This document shows positions 18,617 through 29,126 of a stretch of DNA of 64,000 nt, piece after piece (the first letter of the stretch is position 1; each line of letters opens with the position of its first letter). Where the stretch lies: contig NZ_VWSF01000008.1 in assembly GCF_008629685.1 (NCBI RefSeq), positions 176,842-240,841 of the forward strand. The letters run 5' to 3'. The notes beneath the pieces were generated by a model. The model was not told where the DNA came from and did not search any database. It saw nothing but the letters and a program-made list of their open reading frames with translations. Position numbers and translations under genes: made by a program. The stretch comes from Adhaeribacter rhizoryzae (GTDB taxonomy: Bacteria; Bacteroidota; Bacteroidia; Cytophagales; Hymenobacteraceae).

Positions 18617-21600
18617 TTATCGCTTTATCACAAATTCATCAAAATTCATCAGGGTGTTGGCCACTACGGCACAGGTTGCCAGTTTGGCGGGGCGCAGGGT
18701 TTTATTTATTTTGTATTCGCCTTCTTGCAAAAGCTTTGTGGCCCGATCCGGGTGCTTTTCAAAATCTGCTAGTTCTTCCTGATATAAATTTTTCAGAATT
18801 TTTAATTCGTCCGGGCGCGGAAAGCGGCTGGTCAGGGCACGGAAAGCATAGGTAATCTGGGCTTCTGGCGTACTGCCGCCTTCTTGCAGCATCCGCTCGC
18901 CTAATACCCGGCTGGCTTCCACGTATTGCACATCGTTCAGCAGCACCAGGGCTTGTAATGGCGTACTGGTTTTCTGCCTCCGGATACTGCACATATAACG
19001 GTCGGGCACGTCGAAATTAATCATGGCGGGGTGCGGTGAACTGCGTTTCCAAATGGTATACAAACTACGGCGGTACAAATCTTCGCCTTTGCCCTGCTCG
19101 TATTTTACGGCGTTGCGCACGGCCAAGGCTTCCCAAACGCCACCTGGTTGGTACGGATATACACTCTTACCGCCTACTTTTTTTACCAATAATCCGCTTG
19201 CGGCCAAGGCATTGTCCCGAATCATTTCCGCCGACATCCGGTACGAAGGTGCCCGGCTAAACAATATATTATCCGGGTCTAAGGTTTTGCTTTGCTCCGT
19301 AGGAACCGATGATTGCCGGTAAGTAGCCGACATAACCATGGTTTTCAAGAGGCCTTTTACGTTCCAGCCACTTTCGCGGAAAGTTACGGCTAGCCAGTCG
19401 AGTAGTTCGGGGTGAGTGGGCAAATCTCCCTGGTTTCCAAAATCCTCGGCTGTTTTCACAAGGCCCTGGCCAAAGCACTGTTGCCAGAACCGGTTTACGG
19501 CCACCCGGCTAAATAATGGCTGATCTTTGCTTAATAACCACCGGCTCAGGCCTAAGCGGTTGCGGGGTAAATTTTTATTTAAGGCCAGCACATTTTCGGG
19601 TGTAGTTGGGGTTACTCTTTCTTTGGGTGCATCGTAGGCACCGCGGTCGAGAATAAAAGCGGGTCGGGGCCGGGGCAATTCTTTGTACACCATTACCTCT
19701 TCCTGGTTGGTCAGGAGTTCGTTTTCTTTGGCGCGGTTTTGCAGCAATTCGGCCTGTACCTGGGCATATTGTTTATCGAAAGCAAACAGGTAAAAACGGA
19801 ATAATTTTTCTCGCTGAGCAGCGGTTAACTGTTCTTTCGGCGTTTTTAATAAATGCAGAATTGCTTGCTGCTGCCCAGCTAACTGTGTTACCTCTAAAGG
19901 CGATAGTTGCCGGTTATAAGCCTGAAATTCGTCGAAAGCAACATTGGTGATGGATTTGATGGAGGCCTGACCTAGCCGGAAATGATGAATACCCCAGTTG
20001 GCTTTGTCTTTGGCATATAACATACTCTGCTGCAGGTTATCATTAACAACTTTAAAAGTAGCTGCCTGCCCATTTATATAAAATTTAACGCCTTTAGCTT
20101 TGCTGCTGCCATCGTAAGTTAATACCAGGTGCTGCCATTTTTTCGGGGTAAGTTTCTGATGGGTTACCAGCTCAATGCCATTGGCCGGGTAAACGTGCGT
20201 AAACCTTATGCGCAGCGTACCGTCTTTATTCAGGCCGCAAAGGTATCCGCGCCAATTATCCAGTTCGCCGTTGGTACGGTTAAACAGCGGGCCCTCTTCG
20301 CCCGGATTGCCGCTGTTTACCCAAACACTGATACTAAAGGGCTGGTGTCGGTCAAAAGTCAGGTGTTCGTTAAATTCAATGCCCATATCGCCGTCTACCC
20401 GAATGGCCTGCCCGAACTTACCCGGTACCGCCACCGGACTCTTGCCCTCTTCCCCGCTCCGGTAAGCCGCCGTTAAAGGTGTTTGTAAGGCGTTTTTTGG
20501 CTCTTTTTCGTCGAAAGTAAAGTGCCCGATTAGCCCCGGTTTAGCTGCCGCATATTTTTCGGGTTGTTTCGCAGCTTCGGCCAGCCACTGATCAAAATTT
20601 TGCGCGTAAGCTTCCGGATTATTGGCCTTTTTTTCCAGGGGTTTAATATTGGTGCGAATGTAGGTTAACAGTTTTTCAGTTTCGGGCGTGGTAAGAATCA
20701 ATGTGGGGCTGGCTTCGCCGGTGTAAGGTATTTCGCCGGACTCGTTGTTGCTGTTGAAGAAAGCGCCTAACTGGTAATAATTTTTCTGCGAGATGGGATC
20801 GTACTTGTGGTCGTGGCAGCGGGCACACTCGGTACTGAGGGCCAGGAAAGTTTTGCCAAACGTGTTAACCCGGTCCGCCACGTACTCGGTGCGGTATTCT
20901 TCGTCCACGATGCCGCCTTCCTGGCTCTGCGGGTGGTTGCGCAAAAAGCAGGTAGCCATTATTTGCTCGCGGGTAGGGTTGGGCAATAAATCGCCGGCCA
21001 GTTGCCAGGTAATAAATTTATCGTAAGGCAAGTTTTTATTGAAAGCATTTATTACCCAGTCGCGCCAGGGGTAAGCATTGCGCAGGCCGTCGTCCTGGTA
21101 ACCGTGCGTGTCGGCGTAGCGGGCCACGTCCAGCCAATCCACGGCTAAGCGCTCGCCAAAGTGCGGCGATTGCAACAGCCGGTCAACTACTTTTTCGTAA
21201 GCGTTCGGCGATTTATCGTTTAGGAAAGCATCTATTTCGGCAATGGTAGGCGGCAAACCAGTTAAGTCGAAGGAAAGGCGCCGGATTAAAGTTTCGCGGC
21301 TAGCTTCGGGGTTAGGCTTCAGTTGTTTTTCTTCGAGCTTCGCCAGCACAAACCGGTCTATCGGGTTTTTTACCCAGGCAATATTTTCAACCTTGGGTAA
21401 TTTGGTTTTTTGCGGCGCAACCAGCGACCAGTGCGGTTTGTATTCGGCGCCATCTTGTATCCATTTTATTAGAATTGCTTTTTCTTTGGCGGTTAAAGTC
21501 AGGTGCGATTCGGGGGTGGGCATTACAAGTTCCGGATCGGTACTAATAATACGGTGAAAAACTTCGCTTTTGGCCAGGTTGCCGCCTACTAAAGCAAACC

Positions 21601-21853
21601 GCCCGCTTTCGGCTTTCTTTTCGTGGGCCGTAGGCAAATCCAAACGCAGGTCGTTTTCTACTTTATTTTTATCGGGCCCGTGGCAGGCAAAACAACGGTC
21701 CGATAGAATAGGCTTTACGTGCTGGTTGTAATCTATTTTGGCGGGTATTTTGGCCATGGCCAGTTTTACCTCCTGCGGTAATTCAGGCTCGCTGCAGCTC
21801 CAAAGATTCAGGAGTAAAACCAGTAATCCTAAATATTTTGCTGGGTGGTTCAT
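18617..21853 (-). CDS. PSCyt1-DUF1549-LamG-DUF1553 c-type cytochrome lipoprotein
   Basis: A large exported lipoprotein (lipobox LWSC at Cys20) of the type first described in planctomycetes. Domain order is a cytochrome-like PSCyt1 module with heme-binding Cys54-Phe-Ala-Cys57-His58, a DUF1549 domain (about 160-370, ending in Cys343-Ala-Arg-Cys346-His347), a concanavalin-like LamG domain (about 440-640, HLTFDRHQPFSISVWVN and TYDGSSKAKGVKFYING), and DUF1553 (about 740-1000, RNRLGLSRWLLSKDQPLFSRVAVNRFWQQ, STPLQALVLLNDVQYVEASR). The LamG insertion suggests carbohydrate binding. Two CXXCH motifs imply electron transfer in the periplasm. Its start overlaps the stop of the upstream gene by four bases, showing translational coupling. 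Confidence 0.92.
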   Translation of the reverse strand: MNHPAKYLGLLVLLLNLWSCSEPELPQEVKLAMAKIPAKIDYNQHVKPILSDRCFACHGPDKNKVENDLRLDLPTAHEKKAESGRFALVGGNLAKSEVFHRIISTDPELVMPTPESHLTLTAKEKAILIKWIQDGAEYKPHWSLVAPQKTKLPKVENIAWVKNPIDRFVLAKLEEKQLKPNPEASRETLIRRLSFDLTGLPPTIAEIDAFLNDKSPNAYEKVVDRLLQSPHFGERLAVDWLDVARYADTHGYQDDGLRNAYPWRDWVINAFNKNLPYDKFITWQLAGDLLPNPTREQIMATCFLRNHPQSQEGGIVDEEYRTEYVADRVNTFGKTFLALSTECARCHDHKYDPISQKNYYQLGAFFNSNNESGEIPYTGEASPTLILTTPETEKLLTYIRTNIKPLEKKANNPEAYAQNFDQWLAEAAKQPEKYAAAKPGLIGHFTFDEKEPKNALQTPLTAAYRSGEEGKSPVAVPGKFGQAIRVDGDMGIEFNEHLTFDRHQPFSISVWVNSGNPGEEGPLFNRTNGELDNWRGYLCGLNKDGTLRIRFTHVYPANGIELVTHQKLTPKKWQHLVLTYDGSSKAKGVKFYINGQAATFKVVNDNLQQSMLYAKDKANWGIHHFRLGQASIKSITNVAFDEFQAYNRQLSPLEVTQLAGQQQAILHLLKTPKEQLTAAQREKLFRFYLFAFDKQYAQVQAELLQNRAKENELLTNQEEVMVYKELPRPRPAFILDRGAYDAPKERVTPTTPENVLALNKNLPRNRLGLSRWLLSKDQPLFSRVAVNRFWQQCFGQGLVKTAEDFGNQGDLPTHPELLDWLAVTFRESGWNVKGLLKTMVMSATYRQSSVPTEQSKTLDPDNILFSRAPSYRMSAEMIRDNALAASGLLVKKVGGKSVYPYQPGGVWEALAVRNAVKYEQGKGEDLYRRSLYTIWKRSSPHPAMINFDVPDRYMCSIRRQKTSTPLQALVLLNDVQYVEASRVLGERMLQEGGSTPEAQITYAFRALTSRFPRPDELKILKNLYQEELADFEKHPDRATKLLQEGEYKINKTLRPAKLATCAVVANTLMNFDEFVIKR

Positions 21854-23247
21854 AACGTGCCGGAGGTATCAGATGCTGGCTGAAAATTAATAGCTAGTTG
21901 GGTGCCCCTGGCTTGCTGCAAGGCCGCTACACCCTGCGGGGTTACCCCGGTTTGCCACAAATACAAAGATTTCAGCTTTTTACAAGCGGTTAAACTTTTC
22001 AGGCCTTTATCCGATATTTTAGTGCCGTACAAGTTTAAATAATGCAGGTTAGTTAAGGCTGCCAGGTGTTGCAGCCCGGCATCGGTAATGGCGGTATTAT
22101 CCAGGCTCAGGCGGGTCAGGTTTTTAAAGCCGGCCAATAGCGGCAAGCCTTTATCGGTAATATTTGTTTCGGACATATCGAGCCACAGAATTTGCTCGCG
22201 CAGGTTGGCCAGCAGTTGCATATCGGCGTCAGAAAAATTAGTAGCATTTACCAGGTTAACCGTCAGGAAAGGGCTGTCTTTAGCTACGGGCATAAGCACT
22301 ACGCCTTTGCTTTGCAGTTGCCGCACATGCTCCGGATTGGCCGGCGCTACCTTCACATCCGGTATTTCGGAAGGCTGGGTACTTTCACTGGTTTGTCCGC
22401 TTCCCAGGCTAACTTCGGCAATAATTTCGTTTATGGCTGGGTCTTTAGCTACCTGGGCTACTTTTTTGGTGAAATCGCCTTTACCGGCCGTAATCCACCA
22501 ATGAATCAGTTGTACTTCGGCTTCGGTTAACTGGGGTTTGCCTTTGGGAGGCATCCGGTCGTCGTGGTTCAGGGGTAAAACCAAACGTTTGTATAAGTCG
22601 CTTTTATCGGCGTTGCCGGCCACCAATATTTCTCCGTTTTCGCCACCTTTTAATAAATTTTCCTGGGTATCGAGGCGCAGATCGCCTTTTTGTTTTTTGC
22701 TGCTGTGGCATTGCCAGCATTTTTGTTCCAGCACCGGCTCCACCAAATCCTGGTACACCAGGGCTTCGTTTACATTTTTAATGGGCGGTCGCACTTTTTT
22801 ACCGGGGCTTTTACCAATAATGGCGTAAACCGGCTGGGTTAAATAATCGTCGCCGTGGGTTAAGTTGCCGCCGTAATGCCCCGTGGCGGTTAATAATATT
22901 AATACGGCCAGAACAGCCGGGGTTTGCAGCTTTTTAAAAAACGCTTTATTCCGTAACAAAACCAACAATATTGCAAATACCGCTAAGGCAATTCCCGCAT
23001 ATTGGTGGGCATCTACCGCCTCCGGGTCGTAGCCGCCGCTTAGTTTTAAAAGAAAACCGGCTACACAAGCCAATATAGCCGATACTGCGCCGGCAAACCA
23101 AAGCACCGGCATTAAGGGATTAATGGTGGCAAAGGTGGGTCGGCGTGCCAGAAAATGCAGACAAATGGCTAGCATTAAGATACCAATAGGCAAATGCACC
23201 AGGAGCGGGTGTAACCGGCCAAAAAACAAAACTAGGTTCTCCGACAT
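21850..23247 (-). CDS. Membrane c-type cytochrome with DUF2231-like region and leucine-rich repeats
   Basis: The first gene of the operon. About four hydrophobic helices occupy residues 10-125 (RLHPLLVHLPIGILMLAICL is typical of DUF2231-like membrane domains). A periplasmic PSCyt1 module follows, with one heme motif Cys177-Trp-Gln-Cys180-His181 and the typical DLRLDTQENLLKGGENG and RMPPKGKPQLT segments. The C terminus (about 310-450) carries leucine-rich repeats of the form ITDKGLPLLAGFKNLTRLSL, which may bind a partner. It probably anchors the electron route for the DUF1553 lipoprotein encoded next, with which it overlaps by four bases. The fusion of cytochrome and LRR is compact and unusual-looking. 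Confidence 0.9.
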   Translation of the reverse strand: MSENLVLFFGRLHPLLVHLPIGILMLAICLHFLARRPTFATINPLMPVLWFAGAVSAILACVAGFLLKLSGGYDPEAVDAHQYAGIALAVFAILLVLLRNKAFFKKLQTPAVLAVLILLTATGHYGGNLTHGDDYLTQPVYAIIGKSPGKKVRPPIKNVNEALVYQDLVEPVLEQKCWQCHSSKKQKGDLRLDTQENLLKGGENGEILVAGNADKSDLYKRLVLPLNHDDRMPPKGKPQLTEAEVQLIHWWITAGKGDFTKKVAQVAKDPAINEIIAEVSLGSGQTSESTQPSEIPDVKVAPANPEHVRQLQSKGVVLMPVAKDSPFLTVNLVNATNFSDADMQLLANLREQILWLDMSETNITDKGLPLLAGFKNLTRLSLDNTAITDAGLQHLAALTNLHYLNLYGTKISDKGLKSLTACKKLKSLYLWQTGVTPQGVAALQQARGTQLAINFQPASDTSGTL

Positions 23248-24007
23248 AACTATTAATGGTGGTGGTTAAAAAGGCAATCAGGAATAGCGCGAATAAAGCA
23301 ATATACAAAAAGGCGGGTAACTAAAAAATTAGTAAAGTATAAACGCTTTAACGAGTTCTTTAACTAAATTATAACTATTAAAATATATATTTAAACAATA
23401 TTCTCTTTAATTATATAGAAAATCAAAATTTAACAATGCAGCTTCAATCAGAAATTATTCGAAAATATTTTTGATTCGATTTTTTCTCTTAATTTAGCTT
23501 CAACTTTTACAAATAATTAGTAAAAGTTCCTCTTGTTTTCCTTTAACCAGCTTACTATTAGCTATTTGCATAAAGAGGATTAGTTTTAATCAGAATATTT
23601 CAGGCTAGTATTAATAATTGCATTTATCCTGTTTCTAGAAACGGGCCTTTTTTGCTACCGGAAATTTACCAAAACGGTTTCCGGAAGGAGTGGCAGCTTA
23701 CCATTAAAATTCTCAGGTTTAACAACCTGCGCCGATACTTAATTACCTGTAAACAATTAGTGCCAATATCCACCTAAAGCAAATTGAATTGAAAGCAATA
23801 AACGTCAAAACACCTCCGGAATAACCGGCTCATCACCATTCTTCTGCCATTTGTTTTAATTCAGCAAAGGCCCGATCGCAAAATTTTTCTTCCCGAAAAA
23901 TAAAGGGGAATTTATTGCCCGGACTTCCAGAATTTCTGGTATTGGGTGCTTTTTTATTAGCGCCATTTTTACTATTAACCTCTTTTTAACAAACAAACCT
24001 TTATTCT
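23248..24007. other. Divergent intergenic region of ~760 bases
   Basis: It separates the minus-strand cytochrome operon from the plus-strand SusC gene and must hold both promoters. The left half is very AT-rich. A weak inverted repeat occurs near 23650-23690 (CCGGAAA with TTTCCGG). I see no gene and cannot assign a promoter confidently. Confidence 0.4.
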
Positions 24008-27000
24008 ATGATGCGTAATTTACCACTAACAGGTAAGCTATTAACTGCCTGGGACAGGAAAATCCTGAACCCGGCCAAAAGCCTTCGCTATGGCTTACTC
24101 TTAATTTCCTTAATCTGTGTTTCGGGTATGGCTTATGCCCAAAACCAGATTTCCGGTAAAGTAACTTCCTCGGCCAGCGAATCTTTGCCCGGGGTAACGG
24201 TACTCTTAAAAGGTACCTCCAACGGTACTACCACCGATGCCGACGGTAATTATTCTTTAAGTGTGCCGGTAACCAGCGGTACTCTTGTATTTTCTTTTAT
24301 TGGTTATACCACTACCGAAAGGACGTTTTCGCGGCCCGGCACCGTTAACGTAGCCCTGCAAACCGATGCTAAAGCCCTGGAAGAAGTGGTAGTAATTGGT
24401 TACGGTACTGCCCGGAAATCTGATTTAACCGGAGCGGTAGCCTCCGTTAAAGAAGAACAAATAAAAGAACGGGCTGCCCCTTCCTTGAACCAAGCCTTAG
24501 CCGGTAAGATGCCGGGCGTGCAGGTAAATACCAACTCGGGCCGGCCGGGTGGTCGTACCAATATTCGTATCCGGGGTTTTAGCTCTATTAACTCCTCTAA
24601 CAACCCCTTATATGTAATTGATGGGGTAATGATGCCGCAGAGTAATTTGGCGCAATCCAGTAATCCCATAGATTTTATTAACCCGAACGATATTGTTTCG
24701 GTGGAGGTACTGAAAGATGCTTCTTCTACGGCTATCTACGGTGCCAGAGGTGCCAACGGCGTTATTCTGGTTACCACTAAAAAAGGTAAATCCGGTGAAG
24801 GCCAGATTAGCTATAACGTAGACTTTAGTACTACTACTAAAGGACCGAACAGCCCGGAAGCACTAAACGCGGAAGAATACCTGAGGGTAGAAGAACTGGC
24901 CTGGCGCAACATGGAAAAATACGATCCATCTGGCTGGGCCGCCGGCAAATGGGCCTACTTAAATCCTGCTTTGAAGCGGGCTGACCCTGCTCTGAGAGCT
25001 AAGGGTGTATTTGACGCAAACGGCAACCCGCTGCACGATACCGACTGGCTGAAAGAAACTACCCAGTCGAAAATATCGCAAAACCACCAGTTAGGCTTTA
25101 GCGGCGGTAGCGAACGTACTCAGTATTCCCTATCCATGGGCTACCGCGATGACCAGGGTTACCTGGTAAACTCTTACATGAAACGGTACTCCGGCCGCTT
25201 TACCATCGACGACCAAATTAAAAAGTGGTTGAAAGTAGGTGGTACCCTGAGCTATAATTATCAAACCGAAAACCTGGTAGATATTTCGGACCAGGTTGCC
25301 CGGCAAATTGTAGAAGATTTCCCTTTCCTGCCGGTAAGGTATCCGGACGGCACTTTTGCTAACAACCGCGATTATCCTTTTGCCGAAGGTACCATGAGTT
25401 CCATGCACCGCTTATATGGTCGTAAGTTTATATTGAATACCCAAACCGCCATTGGTAGCTTGTATTCTAATATTCGGTTTGCCGAAGGGCTCGAAATGCG
25501 TACTGTTTTGGGTACCAATATTCTTACCCAGGAAAACAACGATGCCACTACCCGTACCCTGGATATTGGTAACCGGGGTAACGCCGCTTCCCGTAACCGC
25601 CGTGAAAATTTCTGGTCTTTAGAAAACTACCTGACCTACAACAAAACTTTTAACGAGATTCATTCTTTTACTGGTTTATTAGGTATTTCGTGGCAGGAAA
25701 CAAATACTTTTAACGTAGATGCTACAGTTCGCAACTTTGCTACTGATTACTTCCTGTATAATAACTTAGGTGCCGGTAGTACTTCGCCAGCAGTGGGTTC
25801 AGGTGCTTCCCGTACAGCTTATAACTCTTATTTCGGCCGGATTAATTATGGCTTAATGGATAAATACCTGGTTACTTTTACCGGACGGGCCGATGGTTCT
25901 TCGCGCTTCGGTGAAAACCACAAGTTTGCCTTCTTCCCATCGGCGGCATTGGCCTGGCGGATTTCGGAAGAAAGCTTCCTGAAAGGTAATAACACATTGA
26001 CCAACCTGAAACTGCGCAGCAGCTATGGCATTACCGGTAACTCCGAAATTCCGGCTTACTCCTCTTTAGCGCTGTTAAGCTCTAACTACGCCGCTGTATT
26101 GGGCGATATTCGGGTTGGCGGAACTGGCCTTACCCGTTTGGCGAACCCTGAACTGAGATGGGAAAAAACCGCCCAGTTCGATGTGGGCGTAGAAGTAGGT
26201 TTGCTTGGCAACCGCGTTAGCCTGGAAGCTGATTATTATTACCGCAAAACCACCGATATGCTCCTGGATGCTCCTGTACCGCGCACCACCGGTTACGGCA
26301 CCATCCGGAAGAACGTAGGTTCCATGGAAAATAAAGGAATAGAGTTATCCTTGAATACGATTAACATTGAGTCGGGTGGTTTCCATTGGAGTACCGGCTT
26401 CAACGTTTCTGTAAACCGGAACAAGGTGCTTACTTTAGCTTCACCGGCCGATATTTTTGGGGTAGGTGGTCCTAACTTTACCAACCAAACCAATATTATT
26501 CGTATTGGCGAGCCGGTAGGTTCTTTCTGGGGTCTTACTCGTTTGGGTATCTGGAGCGAAGCCGAAAGAGATGAAGCCGCTGCCTTTACCAGCTACCGCC
26601 CAGGCCAAACTTTATTACCCGGCGATATTAAATACCTGGATGTAAACGGCGACAAAGCCATTACCGATGCTGACCGCAGCATTATTGGCAATGGTAGCCC
26701 GAAAGCCTGGGGTGCTCTCACCAACACCTTCCGCTTCAAAAATTTCGATTTACTGGTAGACCTGCAATATTCTTACGGCAACGATGTGCTGGATATGACC
26801 TTGCACTCCAGCGAAGACCGTCAGGCCCTGGCTAATAGCTACAAAACTGTACTCAATGCCTGGACGCCACAAAACCAGAATACCATGATTGCGGAAGTAC
26901 GGGGTACCCAAGCCGGCTATATCACTAACGTAGATACCCACTGGATTAAAGATGGTTCCTTTATCCGGGGCCGGAACATTATGTTAGGTTATACCTTCCC

Positions 27001-27214
27001 GGCGGCCGTTACCGAAAGAATTAAACTAAACCGTTTGCGGATTTATACCTCCGCTCAGAACTTATTTTTATTAGTGGATGATGAATTGATTGGTGACCCC
27101 GAAACGGTTGGTATCCGGGATGGAGATGCCCAAAACGTGTTCTCTCAAGGTCAGAACTGGCACGGCTATCCTAAGCCCAGAACCTTTTTAATGGGTCTGC
27201 AAATCGGCTTGTAA
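24008..27214 (+). CDS. SusC/RagA-family TonB-dependent outer-membrane receptor (second)
   Basis: A second nutrient-importing barrel. The N terminus is basic, then hydrophobic (YGLLLISLICVSGMAYAQ). A carboxypeptidase-D-like repeat comes next (ISGKVTSS, LPGVTVLLKGTSNGTTTDADG), then the plug with NPLYVIDGVMMP and VLKDASSTAIYGARGANGVI, then a long barrel ending QIGL. There is no STN domain. It shares the general plan of the receptor at 618 but differs in the extracellular loops, so a different substrate is likely. The SusD gene follows after 31 bases. Downstream sugar oxidoreductases suggest that the imported compound is oxidised rather than only hydrolysed. Confidence 0.95.
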   Translation: MMRNLPLTGKLLTAWDRKILNPAKSLRYGLLLISLICVSGMAYAQNQISGKVTSSASESLPGVTVLLKGTSNGTTTDADGNYSLSVPVTSGTLVFSFIGYTTTERTFSRPGTVNVALQTDAKALEEVVVIGYGTARKSDLTGAVASVKEEQIKERAAPSLNQALAGKMPGVQVNTNSGRPGGRTNIRIRGFSSINSSNNPLYVIDGVMMPQSNLAQSSNPIDFINPNDIVSVEVLKDASSTAIYGARGANGVILVTTKKGKSGEGQISYNVDFSTTTKGPNSPEALNAEEYLRVEELAWRNMEKYDPSGWAAGKWAYLNPALKRADPALRAKGVFDANGNPLHDTDWLKETTQSKISQNHQLGFSGGSERTQYSLSMGYRDDQGYLVNSYMKRYSGRFTIDDQIKKWLKVGGTLSYNYQTENLVDISDQVARQIVEDFPFLPVRYPDGTFANNRDYPFAEGTMSSMHRLYGRKFILNTQTAIGSLYSNIRFAEGLEMRTVLGTNILTQENNDATTRTLDIGNRGNAASRNRRENFWSLENYLTYNKTFNEIHSFTGLLGISWQETNTFNVDATVRNFATDYFLYNNLGAGSTSPAVGSGASRTAYNSYFGRINYGLMDKYLVTFTGRADGSSRFGENHKFAFFPSAALAWRISEESFLKGNNTLTNLKLRSSYGITGNSEIPAYSSLALLSSNYAAVLGDIRVGGTGLTRLANPELRWEKTAQFDVGVEVGLLGNRVSLEADYYYRKTTDMLLDAPVPRTTGYGTIRKNVGSMENKGIELSLNTINIESGGFHWSTGFNVSVNRNKVLTLASPADIFGVGGPNFTNQTNIIRIGEPVGSFWGLTRLGIWSEAERDEAAAFTSYRPGQTLLPGDIKYLDVNGDKAITDADRSIIGNGSPKAWGALTNTFRFKNFDLLVDLQYSYGNDVLDMTLHSSEDRQALANSYKTVLNAWTPQNQNTMIAEVRGTQAGYITNVDTHWIKDGSFIRGRNIMLGYTFPAAVTERIKLNRLRIYTSAQNLFLLVDDELIGDPETVGIRDGDAQNVFSQGQNWHGYPKPRTFLMGLQIGL

Positions 27215-27245
27215 TTAGTCTTTTCATCTAAAAAAGAGTTATCAT

Positions 27246-28808
27246 ATGAAGATTTATAAATTAAGAAATTTAACTAAAGTATTACTCTGCGGCGTATTGC
27301 TGCTGGGGGCCGGCTGTAAAGATCACCTGGATGAGGCGCCGCCTTCTAACTTAACGCCGGATAACTTTTATACCATTCCGGACCATGCGGAAGCTGCTTT
27401 GGCCGCTGTTTATGCCGATACCCGCCTGGTATATGATGGTTCCGGTATATTTTCGTCTACCTGGCAAATGCTGGAGGCTCCAACCGGTATCTCTACCACC
27501 GAAACCGGCCAGAACTCAGACCTGAATAACCTTTACGGTTTAATTTACGATGGCAACACCGGCCACATAGCCAATTACTGGAATGGCTTGTACCGGCTTA
27601 TTGCGCAGGCCAACCTGCTACTAGACAGAGTGCCGGCTATTACGCCCATGGAAGAAGCCCAGAAAAAGAAAATATTGGGTGAAGCCAAGTTCCTGCGAGC
27701 CTGGGCTTATTTCCGGGCCGTACAGTTATGGGGCGATGTTCCTTTAATTACTAAACCGCAGACCATTGAATCAGAAGATTTTCTACCTAGTCGGGCGCCA
27801 AAAGAAGAAGTATATAATTTAATTGTAGAGGATTTAAAAGAAGCCGAAGCAGCCGGTTTACCCTGGATGGATGCCACGGGTCGGGCATCGCAGGCAGCTG
27901 CCAAATCGATGCTGGCTAAGGTTTACTTAACCATGGCCGGTTTCCCGCTGCAAAAAGGTGCCTCGCATTATAAACTAGCCGCCGATAAAGCCTTTGAGGT
28001 GGTGTCTTACGCCAATGCCAATCCTGGTACCATTAATTTGTTCCCTACCTACCTCGACGTACACAAAGAAAGTACCGAAAACCGGTTAGAGCATATTTTT
28101 ATGATTCAGTACAACAACCTGGTAGCTGGTAACCCCATGGAAAACATGTACCCCAACTTTAAACCGGTTACGTATTCCGGTCCGGGTGGTACAGGCAGCA
28201 CCATTCCTACGGTTGCGTTCTATAATTCTTATGAAAGCGGCGATTTGCGGGCTAAAAACCAGGAAGGCTATTTTTATACCACTTACTTTACTAATGGTAC
28301 TGGTGCTGAATTTAATTTAGGTGCTCCTTATATTTTTAAGCACTTTAATCAAATTTCGGCGGGTGCTCCTGGTCTTACCCCTACCCGTAACAACAACCTG
28401 AATGTACCGGTTATCCGCTACGCCGAAGTACTGCTGATTTATGCCGAAGCGCAGAACGAAGTTTCTGGGCCTAATATGGAGGCTTACAATGCACTCAAAA
28501 AAGTACGGGATCGTGCAAAATTAACTACTCCGGATATGGGTACTTTCAACCAGACCAGCTTCCGGGAAGCCGTTTGGCGCGAGCGCTGGTACGAACTGGC
28601 CTACGAGCAAATTACCTGGTTCGACATGGTACGCCTGCGGAAAGTATTTAACGAGGATACCAAAGGCTTCGATAATTTTGTGGGGCACGTTAATAAAAAC
28701 TCCAACAAGCCCTTACAAGAGAAGCACTTGTTGTTCCCGCTGCCTACGCCCGAACGCCGGAATAATCCGAACTTGAGCCCGCAAAACCCAGGTTACCCGG
28801 AGTTTTAA
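27246..28808 (+). CDS. SusD/RagB-family glycan-binding lipoprotein (second)
   Basis: The lipobox ends at Cys24 (LLGAGC), followed by KDHLDEAPPSNLTPDNF. Conserved SusD features are KKILGEAKFLRAWAYFRAVQLWGDVPLIT, AAAKSMLAKVYLTMAG, VIRYAEVLLIYAEAQNE, ALKKVRDRA, ERWYELAYEQITWFDMVRLRK and LLFPLPTPERRNNPNL. It pairs with the receptor encoded 31 bases upstream. A terminator follows, so this SusC/SusD pair forms its own transcript. Confidence 0.95.
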   Translation: MKIYKLRNLTKVLLCGVLLLGAGCKDHLDEAPPSNLTPDNFYTIPDHAEAALAAVYADTRLVYDGSGIFSSTWQMLEAPTGISTTETGQNSDLNNLYGLIYDGNTGHIANYWNGLYRLIAQANLLLDRVPAITPMEEAQKKKILGEAKFLRAWAYFRAVQLWGDVPLITKPQTIESEDFLPSRAPKEEVYNLIVEDLKEAEAAGLPWMDATGRASQAAAKSMLAKVYLTMAGFPLQKGASHYKLAADKAFEVVSYANANPGTINLFPTYLDVHKESTENRLEHIFMIQYNNLVAGNPMENMYPNFKPVTYSGPGGTGSTIPTVAFYNSYESGDLRAKNQEGYFYTTYFTNGTGAEFNLGAPYIFKHFNQISAGAPGLTPTRNNNLNVPVIRYAEVLLIYAEAQNEVSGPNMEAYNALKKVRDRAKLTTPDMGTFNQTSFREAVWRERWYELAYEQITWFDMVRLRKVFNEDTKGFDNFVGHVNKNSNKPLQEKHLLFPLPTPERRNNPNLSPQNPGYPEF

Positions 28809-28820
28809 CGGAAGTTTTTG

Positions 28821-28860
28821 AAAAAACCTGGTACCGTGGGTGCCAGGTTTTTCTATTTTA
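28821..28860 (+). terminator. Rho-independent terminator after second SusC/SusD
   Basis: A 14-bp stem (AAAAACCTGGTACC with GGTGCCAGGTTTTT, one wobble) has a three-base loop and a TTTTTCTATTTT tail directly after the SusD stop codon. Confidence 0.88.
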
Positions 28861-28954
28861 TCTGTGCCGTTATTTTGCAGACAATATTTAAGACCAAGCC
28901 TGTTTACATACATATAACTGTTGTGCAACGGTTAAAAAAAGAGGTTTAAGCAAT

Positions 28955-28977
28955 CCATCTCTGTCATTCAGAAGGAA
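28955..28977. repeat. Half copy of palindromic repeat family A
   Basis: CCATCTCTGTCATTCAGAAG matches the left arm of the family A palindromes at 33629 and 57061, but no right arm is present. It looks like a decayed or half element. The rest of the 28809-29126 spacer shows only short AT-rich direct repeats around 29055-29100. Confidence 0.6.
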
Positions 28978-29126
28978 AGTGGGCTCTAAATACTCTCTAA
29001 AAACTGATAAAAAGGGTACAGTTTAATTAGGCTTAATCTCAGTTAATTATTCCTGAACAATCTATTCGGGAATATTTTGTTCAGGAATATTCTATCCAGG
29101 GAAAATCAAAAGAATATAAAACATAC

